A DNA stretch of 42,337 bases from Desulfuromonadales bacterium (GCA_003561875.1 PWVL01000009.1:1-42337); one strand, 5' to 3'; shown: positions 24,465 through 33,816, numbered from the stretch's first letter. Numbers and translations: made by a program. Notes: generated from the letters alone by a model not told the origin.

Positions 24465-27155
24465 ATGATCGATGGTCTTTTGAAAAAGTTTTTCGGCAGT
24501 AAAAACGAACGCGAACTGAAACGGATCGGCCTTCTGGTCGAACAGATCAACGCTCTTGAGGAGACCTTTGAAGGGCTGGACGATGCCCGGCTGGCAGGCC
24601 AAAAGGAAATCTTCCGTCAGCGCCTGGCCGCAGGCGAGACTTTGGACGAACTGCTGGTAGAGTCTTTCGCGGTGGTCAGGGAGGCGGCCAAGCGGGTGTT
24701 GGGCATGCGTCACTTTGACGTGCAGTTGATCGGTGGCATCGTGCTCCACGAGGGTCGCATCGCCGAAATGAAAACCGGTGAAGGCAAGACCCTGATGTCC
24801 ACCCTGGCCTGCTACCTCAACGCATTGCCGGGCAAAGGCGTGCACGTGGTCACGGTCAACGACTATCTGGCCCGCCGTGATGCCGAATGGATGGGGCAGG
24901 TGCACCGTTTTCTGGGGCTCTCGGTAGGTTGCATCGTGCATGGCCTGACTGATGCGCAGCGAAAGGAGGCTTATTGCTGCGATATCACCTACGGCACCAA
25001 CAACGAATTCGGTTTTGACTATCTTCGGGACAATATGAAGTTTTCCCTGGACGATTATGTCCAGCGTTCCCTGTCCTACGCGATTGTCGACGAGGTGGAC
25101 TCGATTCTCATCGACGAGGCGAGAACGCCCCTGATCATCTCCGGCCCGAGCGAAATTTCGAGCGAGCTCTACTACGCCGCCGACAAGGTCATTCCGCTGT
25201 TGGAAAAAGGTAAGGTCATTGAGCACCGGGACGGCAAAATCGGCCCGGCGGTGAAGGAGTACAGCGGCGACTATACCGTCGACGAAAAGGCCAAGAGCGC
25301 CATGCTTACCGAGCAGGGGGTGGCCAAGGTGGAGAAGCTGCTGCGCGTCGACAATCTTTACGAACCGGGCAATATCGAGTTGCTGCACCATATCAACCAG
25401 GCGCTCAAGGCCCACGTGTTGTTCCGCCGCGATGTGGACTATGTGGTGAAGGACGGCGAGGTGATGATTGTTGACGAATTCACCGGTCGCCTGATGCCTG
25501 GCCGCCGCTGGAGCGACGGTCTGCATCAGGCGGTGGAGGCCAAAGAAGGGGTCAAGATCGAGAGTGAAAACCAGACCCTGGCCACCATCACTTTCCAGAA
25601 TTATTTCCGCATGTACGACAAGCTGGCGGGCATGACCGGCACCGCCGACACCGAAGCGGCGGAATTTCATCAGATCTACAAACTCGACGTGGTGGTGATA
25701 CCCACCAATCGGGAGATGGTGCGCAAGGATCTCTCGGATGTTATTTACAAAACCCGGACCGAGAAGTTCAAGGCGGTGGTGGAGGATATCGTCGAGCGCC
25801 ACGCCCAGGGGCAGCCGGTGCTGGTGGGTACCATCTCCATCGAAAATTCCGAAATGCTGTCGGCACTGCTGAAAAAACGGGGCGTTTCCCACCACGTACT
25901 GAATGCCAAACATCATGAAAAAGAAGCGGAAATCGTCGCCCAGGCCGGTCGCAGGGGCGCAGTGACCATCGCCACTAACATGGCCGGCCGCGGAACCGAC
26001 ATCGTGCTCGGTGGCAATTCGGAGATGCTGGCTCAGCGGGAAGCGGCGACCGGTGAGGATCCCGAGGCCGCCCTGCCGGAGCTGATGGTCAAATACCAGG
26101 CTCTGTGCAGTCGGGAAAAGACCGAAGTCATTGAGGCGGGTGGCCTCTATATCCTTGGAACCGAACGGCACGAGTCGCGACGGATCGACAATCAGCTGCG
26201 GGGACGGGCTGGCCGTCAGGGGGATCCCGGGGCGAGCCACTTTTATCTGAGTCTTGAGGACGATCTGCTGCGCATTTTCGGTTCCCATCGTGTGGCCTTT
26301 GTCATGGACCGTTTGAAAATCCCCGAAGGGGAGCCTATCGAACACGGAATGATTTCCCGCGCCATCGAGAACGCGCAGAAAAAAGTCGAGGGACACAACT
26401 TCGAGATTCGCAAGCACCTCATCGAGTACGATGATGTCATGAACACCCAGCGCAAGGTGATTTACGCCCAGCGGCGGGAAGTTCTGGCCGGGGAAAACCT
26501 GCGGGAGATCGTCGGCGGCATTGTTGAAGAGCTGATCGAGGACACGGTAGCCACCTTTTGTCCGGAGAAAACACCTCCCGGTGAATGGAACTGGACTGCG
26601 CTGGGCGAAGACTTTCTCGGCCTGTTCAACATGCCCTGCCCGGTTCCGGAAACAATCGATGCCGGCCTGACCCAGGCCCAGCTTGTCGACGACCTCAAAC
26701 AGCGGGTTGCACAGCGCCTGCGGGAGCGGGAAGAGGAATTTTCCACTCCGGTATTCGAACACCTGCTCAAGGTGCTGCTGTTGCAGGTCATTGACACGCA
26801 GTGGAAAGACCATCTGCTCTCCATCGACCACCTCAAGGAAGGAATCGGCCTGCGGGGCTACGCCCAGCAGAATCCCAAGGAGGCCTACAAGCGCGAGGCC
26901 TACGGGCTGTTTATGGAGATGATGGGACGGATTCGGCAGGAGGTTGTCGAGAAGCTGTTCCGGATTCAACTGGCCCGTCAGGAGGATATCGAGCGCATGG
27001 AAGAAAAGCAGCGTCGCCGTCGCATGGAACTCAATCGGGTCGGCGGTGAGGGCCAGGCACGCCAGCCGGCTACCCGTGCCGACGCCAAAGTCGGCCGGAA
27101 CGATCCGTGTTCCTGCGGCAGCGGCCAGAAATACAAAAAGTGCTGCGGAGCCTGA
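24465..27155 (+). CDS. secA: Preprotein translocase ATPase SecA
   Basis: This 896-residue protein has the DEAD-motor Walker A in [10 protein letters not shown] (102-110), Walker B in [17 protein letters not shown], the motif GTDIVLGGN, and the conserved [11 protein letters not shown]. It ends in a SEC-C zinc motif ([14 protein letters not shown]) that binds SecB and ribosomes. SecA drives secretory proteins through SecYEG at the inner membrane. The ATG at 24465 has GGAG ten bases upstream; the earlier in-frame start at 24432 would sit inside the leader hairpin and is unlikely. argJ follows 81 bases later. Confidence 0.97.
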   Translation: MIDGLLKKFFGSKNERELKRIGLLVEQINALEETFEGLDDARLAGQKEIFRQRLAAGETLDELLVESFAVVREAAKRVLGMRHFDVQLIGGIVLHEGRIAEMKTGEGKTLMSTLACYLNALPGKGVHVVTVNDYLARRDAEWMGQVHRFLGLSVGCIVHGLTDAQRKEAYCCDITYGTNNEFGFDYLRDNMKFSLDDYVQRSLSYAIVDEVDSILIDEARTPLIISGPSEISSELYYAADKVIPLLEKGKVIEHRDGKIGPAVKEYSGDYTVDEKAKSAMLTEQGVAKVEKLLRVDNLYEPGNIELLHHINQALKAHVLFRRDVDYVVKDGEVMIVDEFTGRLMPGRRWSDGLHQAVEAKEGVKIESENQTLATITFQNYFRMYDKLAGMTGTADTEAAEFHQIYKLDVVVIPTNREMVRKDLSDVIYKTRTEKFKAVVEDIVERHAQGQPVLVGTISIENSEMLSALLKKRGVSHHVLNAKHHEKEAEIVAQAGRRGAVTIATNMAGRGTDIVLGGNSEMLAQREAATGEDPEAALPELMVKYQALCSREKTEVIEAGGLYILGTERHESRRIDNQLRGRAGRQGDPGASHFYLSLEDDLLRIFGSHRVAFVMDRLKIPEGEPIEHGMISRAIENAQKKVEGHNFEIRKHLIEYDDVMNTQRKVIYAQRREVLAGENLREIVGGIVEELIEDTVATFCPEKTPPGEWNWTALGEDFLGLFNMPCPVPETIDAGLTQAQLVDDLKQRVAQRLREREEEFSTPVFEHLLKVLLLQVIDTQWKDHLLSIDHLKEGIGLRGYAQQNPKEAYKREAYGLFMEMMGRIRQEVVEKLFRIQLARQEDIERMEEKQRRRRMELNRVGGEGQARQPATRADAKVGRNDPCSCGSGQKYKKCCGA

Positions 27156-27236
27156 CGGGCTGCTCGGGAGGGTCCGCCCCGCGGTTTGGCCGGGGATGAA
27201 TGTATTGCTTTCGATTCCGCCAAGGAGTTAACGATT

Positions 27237-28439
27237 ATGACAAGGACGACACGGCCCGGTCCGGTGGCGGGTTTCACCTTTGCGGCGACGGCGGCGGGGA
27301 TTCGTCGTTCCGGACGCCCCGATCTGGCTCTGATCTGTTCGAAGATTCCGGCCCGTTGCGCCGGCGTCTTTACCACCAATCGCATCAAGGCCGCTCCCCT
27401 GCAACTGACCGAACCTCGAATCGCCGCCGGCCTCTGCCAGGCGATTCTGGTCAACAGCGGCAATGCCAACGCCTGTACCGGTGAGCAGGGTCTGCACGAT
27501 GCCCGGAGCTGCTCCCGGCTGGCGGCCGCGTCCTTGGGCATCGCTGAAGATTTGATTGCCGTATCCTCCACCGGAGTGATCGGCGCGCCGCTGCCCATAG
27601 CCTGTTTTGAGACGCACATTCCGGAGTTGGCCCGCAGTCTGAAGTCCGACGCCGAGCAGGCGGTGGCCCAGGCCATCATGACCACCGACTCGTTTCCCAA
27701 GCAGGCGGCGGTACGGGGCGAAGTAGACGGCACCGCTTACAACCTGTTCGCCGTGGCCAAAGGGGCCGGAATGATCCATCCCAATATGGCCACCATGCTG
27801 GGATTTGTCCTGACCGACGCCCTGGTGCACCCCGACCTGCTTCGGGAGGGTTTGCGCCGGGCGGTAGACCGCTCATTCAACATCATCACCGTAGACGGCG
27901 ACACCTCGACCAACGACATGGTGCTGCTGCTGGCCAATGGTGTGGCGGGCAACCGGGAGATCGCGCCGGGCACACCGGAAGGAGAGCGCTTTTGTGCGGA
28001 GTTGACCGGGATTCTGCTGGAGCTGGCCAAAATGATCGTCCGGGACGGGGAAGGCGCCACCAAGCTGGTACGGATTCATGTCACCGGCGCGTCCAGCGCC
28101 GCCGATGCGGTCAAAGCCGCGCAAAGCGTGGCCACTTCATCCCTGGTCAAGACCGCTTTTTTCGGGGAAGACGCCAACTGGGGGCGGATTATCGCCGCAG
28201 TGGGCTATTCGGGAGCCGCAATCGAAGCCGACCGGGTGGAGATTCGCTTTGACGGTGTGCCGGTGGTGCAGCGCGGAATCAGCACCGGCAGGGAACAGGA
28301 GGCCCGGGCCACCGAAGTGCTCAAACAGGCCGAATTCACGGTTGCCATCGATCTGGGTCTGGGCAGCGCCGAAGCCGACTATTACACCTCCGATTTGACT
28401 TTTGACTACGTGAAGATCAATGCCGATTATCGTACCTGA
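27237..28439 (+). CDS. argJ: Bifunctional ornithine acetyltransferase/N-acetylglutamate synthase ArgJ
   Basis: This 400-residue protein contains the autocleavage site in HPNMATMLGF, with T186 as the new N-terminal nucleophile of the beta chain. Other family segments are ILVNSGNANACTG, STGVIGAPLP, DGDTSTND and FFGEDANWGRI. ArgJ transfers acetyl groups from N-acetylornithine to glutamate, and bifunctional forms also use acetyl-CoA. AAGGAG lies nine bases before the ATG at 27237. Its last 20 bases overlap the start of deoC. Confidence 0.95.
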   Translation: MTRTTRPGPVAGFTFAATAAGIRRSGRPDLALICSKIPARCAGVFTTNRIKAAPLQLTEPRIAAGLCQAILVNSGNANACTGEQGLHDARSCSRLAAASLGIAEDLIAVSSTGVIGAPLPIACFETHIPELARSLKSDAEQAVAQAIMTTDSFPKQAAVRGEVDGTAYNLFAVAKGAGMIHPNMATMLGFVLTDALVHPDLLREGLRRAVDRSFNIITVDGDTSTNDMVLLLANGVAGNREIAPGTPEGERFCAELTGILLELAKMIVRDGEGATKLVRIHVTGASSAADAVKAAQSVATSSLVKTAFFGEDANWGRIIAAVGYSGAAIEADRVEIRFDGVPVVQRGISTGREQEARATEVLKQAEFTVAIDLGLGSAEADYYTSDLTFDYVKINADYRT

Positions 28440-29124
28440 GAAGACAGCGGTCAGCGCACTGGCCCAACGCCTGGATCACACCCTGCTGCGGGCGGACGCG
28501 ACGGCTTCGAATATTCGCCGCTTGTGCGAGGAGGCCCGCCAGTGGGGGTTCGCCTCCGTCTGTGTGCCGCCCCGTTTTGTTTCTCTGGCGGCGGACCTTC
28601 TGGTGGGTTCGCCGGTGGCCACCGGCACGGTGGTCGGATTTCCTCTCGGTCATCAGACAGGGGAGTGCAAGGTCTTTGAAGCTCGGCAGGCGGTTGCTGC
28701 CGGAGCCATCGAACTTGACGTGGTCATCGCCATCGGCGTGGCCCTGGAAGACCGCCTCGCAGAAGTCGAGGCCGAAATGGCGGCGGTGGTTGCCGCCGCC
28801 GGAGCTGACCGCACCGTCAAGGTGATCATTGAGTGCTGCTTCCTGAGCGACGCACTGAAGGGCGCTCTGGCGGAGCTTGTGGTTCGCAGCGGCGCTGCCT
28901 ACGTGAAGACCTCCAGCGGTTTTGGCAGCGGCGGTGCGACGCTGGAAGATGTGCGCCTGCTGGTGGCCAAGGCGGGGGGCCGAATCGGCGTCAAGGCCGC
29001 CGGCGGCATTCGCGACCTGGCTTCCTGCAAAGCTTTTGTGGATGCCGGGGCAAGCCGTATCGGCACCAGCAGCGGAGTGGCCATCCTGAGAGAACTGGCG
29101 GAGGAAGCTTCCGGTGCGCACTGA
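28420..29124 (+). CDS. deoC: Deoxyribose-phosphate aldolase
   Basis: This 234-residue TIM-barrel enzyme starts its core with LDHTLLRADAT. It carries the Schiff-base lysine in AYVKTSSGF and the second active-site lysine in VKAAGGI. It cleaves 2-deoxyribose-5-phosphate to acetaldehyde and glyceraldehyde-3-phosphate, feeding nucleoside breakdown into central metabolism. The gene starts inside the end of argJ and ends inside the start of deoB, so it is probably translated in a coupled way with both. Confidence 0.95.
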   Translation: MPIIVPEKTAVSALAQRLDHTLLRADATASNIRRLCEEARQWGFASVCVPPRFVSLAADLLVGSPVATGTVVGFPLGHQTGECKVFEARQAVAAGAIELDVVIAIGVALEDRLAEVEAEMAAVVAAAGADRTVKVIIECCFLSDALKGALAELVVRSGAAYVKTSSGFGSGGATLEDVRLLVAKAGGRIGVKAAGGIRDLASCKAFVDAGASRIGTSSGVAILRELAEEASGAH

Positions 29125-30295
29125 GCCGTTGCGCCGCACGGTGCTGTTGACCCTGGATGGTTGCGGCATAGGCGCGTTGCCCGATGCCGCCGCCTATGGC
29201 GACGCCGGCGCCAATACCCTGGGACACGTGGCGGCGTGCTGCGGAGGTCTGAACCTTCCCCATCTTGCCGCCCTCGGGCTGGGCAATATCGCCCCCCTGG
29301 CCGGGGTGGCTTCAACGCAGCGGCCGACGGGAGCGTATGGTCGCATGCTGGAAGCCTCGGCCGGAAAAGATTCCACCACCGGGCATTGGGAGATCGCCGG
29401 ACTCATACAGGAACAGCCCTTTCCTACCTATCCCCGGGGATTTCCGGATCACATCATGGCCGCGATACACCAGGCCATCGGCATCGAACCCCTCGGCAAT
29501 ATGGCCGCAAGCGGGACGGATATCCTTCGATACCTGGGAGAAGAGCACGTACGCAGTGGCCGGCCAATCGTCTATACCAGTGCCGACTCGGTGTTTCAGA
29601 TTGCCGCCCATGAGAAGGTGATCGAGGTCGAAAAGCTCTATGAAATCTGCTGCACGGTGCGCTCCCTGCTGAATCCCTGGCGAATTTGCCGGGTCATCGC
29701 CCGCCCCTTTGTCGGGCACAACGCCGCAACCTTCAAACGGACTTCGCGGCGTCGGGATTACTCCCTACCCCCCAATGGAATAACGCTCCTCGACCGTCTG
29801 GTGGAAGCCGGTCTGGAGGTTTTCGGGGTCGGCAAGACCAGCGATCTGTTTGCCGGCCGCGGAATCAGTCGATCCTATAAAAGCCGCAACGACGCCGAAG
29901 GGATGGAGCAGACGCTGACGGCCTTGAGGGACCTGAAGAGGGGACTGGTTTTTACCAACCTGGTGGATTTCGACATGATCTACGGGCACCGTCTCGACGG
30001 GACCGGTTTCGGTCGGGCTCTGGAGCGTTTCGATGCTTGGTTGCCCCACTTGCAGGCTGCACTGGAACCGACAGATCTCATGATTGTTACTGCCGACCAT
30101 GGCTGCGATCCCACCACGCCGGGAACCGATCATACGCGGGAAACCGTGCCGCTGCTCTGCTGGCACCCGGTTCTGGCAGAGGGGGTACCCCTTGGTGTTC
30201 GAGAAAGCTTTGCCGATGTGGCCGCGACCCTGGCGGAACTCTACGGTGTGAATTCAGAAAACGGGCGCAGTTTTGCCCGCAGTCTTTATGCGTGA
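29114..30295 (+). CDS. deoB: Phosphopentomutase
   Basis: This 393-residue member of the alkaline phosphatase superfamily has the metal site at LLTLDGCGIGALPDA, the GKDSTTGHWEIAG segment, NLVDFDMIYGHR and TADHGCDPTTPGTDHTRE. It interconverts ribose or deoxyribose 1- and 5-phosphates and supplies DeoC with its substrate. It begins with GTG at 29114, seven bases after GAGGA and overlapping the deoC stop by 11 bases. It is the last gene of the secA-argJ-deoC-deoB string. Confidence 0.95.
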   Translation: MRTEPLRRTVLLTLDGCGIGALPDAAAYGDAGANTLGHVAACCGGLNLPHLAALGLGNIAPLAGVASTQRPTGAYGRMLEASAGKDSTTGHWEIAGLIQEQPFPTYPRGFPDHIMAAIHQAIGIEPLGNMAASGTDILRYLGEEHVRSGRPIVYTSADSVFQIAAHEKVIEVEKLYEICCTVRSLLNPWRICRVIARPFVGHNAATFKRTSRRRDYSLPPNGITLLDRLVEAGLEVFGVGKTSDLFAGRGISRSYKSRNDAEGMEQTLTALRDLKRGLVFTNLVDFDMIYGHRLDGTGFGRALERFDAWLPHLQAALEPTDLMIVTADHGCDPTTPGTDHTRETVPLLCWHPVLAEGVPLGVRESFADVAATLAELYGVNSENGRSFARSLYA

Positions 30296-30352
30296 CAACG
30301 GGCTGTTAGAAAAGATTTTCTGCGCAGCGTGAACATTACGGCGCCGGACGTC

Positions 30353-31123
30353 TCAGGCCGCAGGATAGTTCAGGTGCAGGGTCGGTTTCCTGGAGCCGTC
30401 CCTCAAGCAGTTCTCGGCGATCAGTTTTTTGCCTGATCGGCCGGGTAGTTCGTTCAGAAGACAGCTTTCCAGAAAGCTCTCCAGCAAACCCAGTGTTTTT
30501 GTGTCCGGGTCAATAAATTCGACACCCACGCCCTGTAGAAAGTTATTGTCCGGGTCGGGACGAACACAATAAAGCACACGGCCTGCCATCTCCACTTCCT
30601 GCTTTAGTCCCAGCAGCGGAAAAGTGATGCTGAAGCTGTCCCCCTTTTTCAAGCGAAAACCGGTCTTGATAAAGACCCCGCGTGTGCTGAGGCTTAAGAC
30701 TTCGGCCAGGTGACAGCGATCCCCCATACAGAGCATGCCCGGCAACTCCAGAGCCAGGCGAATGTTCCTGCGGGGGTGTTTTTCCAGGTATTTCTGGATT
30801 TTTTCGAACAGATTGAAAATGTCCACCGGAACAGCAAGAATCTCGTGGGCGGAGAGGAAAGGAGCCGCTGCATCCGGTTCCGGCATAAGCAGCAGCGGAG
30901 TGCCCTGCGAAACCCTTTTCTGTACCTGTACAGCCAGAGGGGCGGTGCTGTCCCGAAGCAGGCTTTCCCCGAAGATCAGCAGGTCCGGGGTGGTTTCCGT
31001 AACCAGCGAGGTCAAGCGGGGGACGTTCGAAGATACCAGGGTTCTGTAACCCCAATGCCGAAGAATGATCTCCAGTGTGACCAGAAGCATTTCGCGGCTG
31101 TCGCCAATGAGGAGGCGCTTCAT
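30353..31123 (-). CDS. Pseudo-receiver/PilZ two-domain protein
   Basis: This 256-residue protein has an N-terminal receiver-like fold (residues 1-115) with key residues lost. Only D8 remains of the acidic pair, the phosphoacceptor position in PDLLIFGES is G52, and the conserved KP lysine is V (AVPVD). The C-terminal PilZ domain (117-225) keeps R118xxxR122, but the DxSxxG motif reads SLSTRG (144-149), with serine for aspartate. PilZ domains bind cyclic di-GMP; whether this one does is uncertain. A TAGAAT box at 31263-31258 could be its -10. It is convergent with deoB and runs divergently, tail-first, from the mucR side across a strong palindromic terminator. Confidence 0.85.
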   Translation of the reverse strand: MKRLLIGDSREMLLVTLEIILRHWGYRTLVSSNVPRLTSLVTETTPDLLIFGESLLRDSTAPLAVQVQKRVSQGTPLLLMPEPDAAAPFLSAHEILAVPVDIFNLFEKIQKYLEKHPRRNIRLALELPGMLCMGDRCHLAEVLSLSTRGVFIKTGFRLKKGDSFSITFPLLGLKQEVEMAGRVLYCVRPDPDNNFLQGVGVEFIDPDTKTLGLLESFLESCLLNELPGRSGKKLIAENCLRDGSRKPTLHLNYPAA

Positions 31124-31298
31124 GAAAAAACCTCTGGTGGAAATTCGAAGAAATTGCTGTTGATGCGCTGCCGGTTTTCTGACGTCCTCGTCGACAGGGA
31201 GGCTGAGTTCGTTGCTTATTCGCGGCCGTCCACGCGCTCTTCCGGGTAACCGTTTTAATTCTACAGCAAAAACGTCGCTTGTGGCAGGCGTATTAACC

Positions 31299-31342
31299 TT
31301 CCAACAAAAAGAGCGCCCGGCCGGGCGCTCTTTTTGTTGGAA
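31299..31342. terminator. 44-base perfect palindrome, mucR terminator
   Basis: TTCCAACAAAAAGAGCGCCC begins a 22-base arm (31299-31320) that is exactly complementary to 31321-31342. The GC-rich core is flanked by A- and T-runs, so it works as an intrinsic terminator in both directions. It lies 12 bases past the mucR stop. Confidence 0.9.
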
Positions 31343-31354
31343 GTGAGAAGGTGC

Positions 31355-31795
31355 TTATTGCTTTTTGGCTTTCAGACGTGCCGCACGGGCCTTGGCCAGG
31401 TTTTCACCCAGACCTCGATCCACCGCCATCTGGCGGCGGCTCTCCGAGTAGGCGCTGGCGGCAAGGGGCTGGGTGCGGGGAATATCGAATTTCTTGCGGT
31501 ATTCGGTCGCCGTCAGGCCGTGGGCGGCCTTGAGATGGCGGGCCAGAGTTTTCATCGCCTTGCCGCAGATCATACAAACGACCTTGTCCTTGCCAAAAGC
31601 TTTTTTGCGGGAAACCACTGGAGCCGAAGATTCCTCCTCAACCACCTCACCCATGGCAATGGACTCTCCCTTTTCCAGGCTACTCAGGGCTTTGTGCACC
31701 TCAGCAACCTCCTGAATCAGTTCTTCCTTTGACATCTGATTGTTTGCTACATGTGCAGCTACAATCTGTGCCGCCATTTCAAGCAAAGTAGCCAT
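31355..31795 (-). CDS. MucR/Ros-family transcriptional regulator
   Basis: This 146-residue protein has an N-terminal helical oligomerisation region, a C2H2 zinc finger (C74, C77, H87, H92 in CMICGKAMKTLARHLKAAH), and the MucR signature GLTATEYRKKFDIP. MucR/Ros proteins bind AT-rich DNA and can act like H-NS, silencing genes and repressing their own promoter. AGGAGA precedes the ATG. The very AT-rich upstream region fits autoregulation. The C-terminal tail is rich in K, R and A. Confidence 0.93.
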   Translation of the reverse strand: MATLLEMAAQIVAAHVANNQMSKEELIQEVAEVHKALSSLEKGESIAMGEVVEEESSAPVVSRKKAFGKDKVVCMICGKAMKTLARHLKAAHGLTATEYRKKFDIPRTQPLAASAYSESRRQMAVDRGLGENLAKARAARLKAKKQ

Positions 31796-31854
31796 ACAAA
31801 TTTCTCCTGTCTCAATGAGTTAGTAAGTAAGCAATAGTTTGTCTGATATTTAAT

Positions 31855-31882
31855 ACAGTAACGCAAAATAAAATCAAGTCAA
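31855..31882 (-). promoter_or_regulatory. Candidate promoter of mucR
   Basis: On the coding strand TTGACT (31882-31877), a 16-base spacer and TACTGT (31860-31855) lie about 60 bases before the ATG, within AT-rich DNA suited to MucR binding. Confidence 0.45.
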
Positions 31883-32240
31883 AATTTTTGTACTGCTGTT
31901 TTAAGATAAAATAAACGGACAGGCGGATTTGGAGATAAACCTATTCGTGTCCATGGTTCACTGTTTTTTCCAGAGACAGAAAAAACGATTGTGTTCAGCC
32001 AAGCTGAATTGAAAATTTTTTACAAAGTGCTGAAAAAAACTTTAAAATTTTTAGCATTCACTTTTTTGGAACATTAAAGAAGATTTGATTTAAGAACAAA
32101 CCGGCGTATCTTTTTAGACTTTACATTGTCGAATGCAGGGTAATAAAAAATTGTGTCCGCACCCTTTTCGGTTTTGTTCAGGTCGGGTTCTTTTAGTTTC
32201 AAAACAAGCCATAACTGCTTGAATTCTCCGGTTGAAAAAC

Positions 32241-32269
32241 TTGACAGTGTCAAGACGCTGTGCTAGCGT
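32241..32269 (+). promoter_or_regulatory. Candidate promoter and operator for the response regulator gene
   Basis: A consensus -35 TTGACA (32241-32246) with TAGCGT at 17 bases (32264-32269) could drive the gene. The -35 is half of a perfect inverted repeat, TTGACA-G-TGTCAA (32241-32253), which would put a repressor or activator directly on the polymerase site. Confidence 0.45.
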
Positions 32270-32329
32270 TTAGGCGCTTTTTCAGCCTTCGGGGGAAATC
32301 AGCTTCGGTCCGTTGATCGGGCATGAAAT

Positions 32330-32373
32330 AGCAGGCGTAAAACCTACGCCGGCCATGTGCGTCCGCACCTGCT
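32330..32373 (+). ncRNA. Structured 5' leader of the response regulator mRNA
   Basis: An outer stem AGCAGG (32330-32335) / CCTGCT (32368-32373) encloses two hairpins: GGCGTA/TACGCC (32334-32350, sharing two bases with the outer stem) and GTGCG/CGCAC (32357-32368). The layout resembles a three-way junction about 90 bases before the ATG. It fits no riboswitch class that I can name. Confidence 0.35.
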
Positions 32374-32463
32374 TCCTGCTCGGAGACTATCGCTTTTATC
32401 AGTGTTGAATCGATCTTTGCGGAGCCATTCCGGCGTTGCTCACCGGAAAATCAGGAGGCATGA

Positions 32464-33774
32464 ATGAGTAAAAAAGTGCTGCTCGCCGACGACAGCGTGA
32501 CCATACAAAGGGTGGTCCAGATCATCCTCGCCGAAGGTGACTACGATCTCCAGGTTGCTGACAACGGCGATGCGGCCCTGACTCAGGCTCTGACCGAACG
32601 ACCGGACATCGTGCTGGCCGATGTTCACATGCCAGGAAAGAACGGTTATGAACTGTGTGCTGCGGTCAGGCAGGAACCGGCCCTGGCCGGGGTTCGGGTA
32701 CTGTTGCTGAGCGGCAGTTTCGAAGCTTTTGACGAAGCCAGAGCGCAACAGGTCGGTGCCGACGGTTCCATAGCCAAGCCCTTTGAGTCGCAGGCTTTGC
32801 TCGATCGGATGGAAGATCTCCTGACCCGTCCTGCAGTGGCGGAAGAAGCCGGATCCGTGGACTCGACCATTGAAACTGTCGTGGCAACGGGCTCCACCGG
32901 GCCGGATATGTGGGCTGACCTGGACGGCCCCGATGATCCCGTGAAGGCACCGGATTCCGCCGACCCTTATGAGGATGAAGCAACCCAGGCTGGCGAAGAA
33001 GTTGAGTTGGAAGCCGATGATCTGTGGGACGAGGACCCTCTGGCCGATACCGCGGAGGAGCAGGGTGCGGAGCTTACCGAACTGCCGGTTAGCGGCGAAG
33101 GGCCGGCTTTTGACGACCAGGATGAGTCCTTGTCCGCCGACCGGGCCGGCGAAGAACCGGGCTTGGCCGAGTCGCAGGAGAATGCAGCCGAAGAAGAAAT
33201 TCTGTTTCTGGATGAAAGCGATCTTTTGCCGGAGGACGATGAGGTTGAAGCCCCGCTGGCGGAAGAAAAATCTTTCGAGTTTATCACCGACGATTCCGCA
33301 GTAACGGAACCGCAGGAGTCTTCTGAGGCCCCTGCCGAAAACGTCGGTAGCTTTATTTTTGAAGAAGTGCCGGCGCCGGGACCTCTTGACGATGAAGATT
33401 CCGGTGTCGAGGAGCGGGCTGTTGACATGGAGTCCGAAGGAGACGACGGGGGCGCGGAACCCTCCGTTGACGACGTCTTGTTGCCGGAAGGGCAGGATAT
33501 TGATAAAGAAGAGCCGGGTTTCGAACCTGTCGAGAACGTGCCGCAGGAAGCGGTGATGACCGAATCGGTACCGCTCAGCACGGAAGCGGTGACCGAGGCG
33601 GCCCGGGGGCTCAGTGAAGATCAGTTGGCCGCCATCGTCGAGCAGGTGGCCGGCAAGGTGGTCGAGCGGCTGGCGACGACGGTTCTGGAGCGCATTGCCT
33701 GGGAGGTGGTACCGGATCTTGCCGAGAGTCTGATTCGCGAAGAAATCAGCCGCATTACCACCGCTGCTGAGTGA
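32464..33774 (+). CDS. Response regulator with long acidic linker and helical C-terminal tail
   Basis: This 436-residue protein has a complete receiver domain (1-120): D9/D10, phosphoacceptor D53, S83 and K105. Residues about 125-375 are low-complexity and strongly acidic (E, D, A, P, S), clearly disordered, with repeated EE/DE tracts. The last 60 residues form an amphipathic helical segment (VVERLATTVLERIAWEVVPD, then LAESLIREEISRI). That segment resembles C-terminal tails of several deltaproteobacterial response regulators and, loosely, the PopZ (DUF2497) oligomerisation end. There is no DNA-binding or enzyme domain. AGGAGG precedes the ATG. A role in polar or cluster assembly is possible but unproven. 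Confidence 0.85.
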   Translation: MSKKVLLADDSVTIQRVVQIILAEGDYDLQVADNGDAALTQALTERPDIVLADVHMPGKNGYELCAAVRQEPALAGVRVLLLSGSFEAFDEARAQQVGADGSIAKPFESQALLDRMEDLLTRPAVAEEAGSVDSTIETVVATGSTGPDMWADLDGPDDPVKAPDSADPYEDEATQAGEEVELEADDLWDEDPLADTAEEQGAELTELPVSGEGPAFDDQDESLSADRAGEEPGLAESQENAAEEEILFLDESDLLPEDDEVEAPLAEEKSFEFITDDSAVTEPQESSEAPAENVGSFIFEEVPAPGPLDDEDSGVEERAVDMESEGDDGGAEPSVDDVLLPEGQDIDKEEPGFEPVENVPQEAVMTESVPLSTEAVTEAARGLSEDQLAAIVEQVAGKVVERLATTVLERIAWEVVPDLAESLIREEISRITTAAE

Positions 33775-33816
33775 CGGACTGCGTCTCGGTGGGGGACGCC
33801 ACAAACTATTGACGAT

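Larger units (their letters stand above)
31796..32463. other. AT-rich intergenic region between mucR and the response regulator
   Basis: This 668-base stretch holds no recognisable gene. Its left two-thirds is very AT-rich; for example only 12 of 60 bases at 32041-32100 are G or C. The right third is GC-rich and holds the promoter/operator and structured leader listed separately. No known RNA family was recognised. Confidence 0.6.

Noticed and set aside
24417-26969. 850-codon open frame on the minus strand
   Set aside because: It lies exactly antisense to secA, uses mirror codons and matches no family; it is a shadow of a GC-rich gene.
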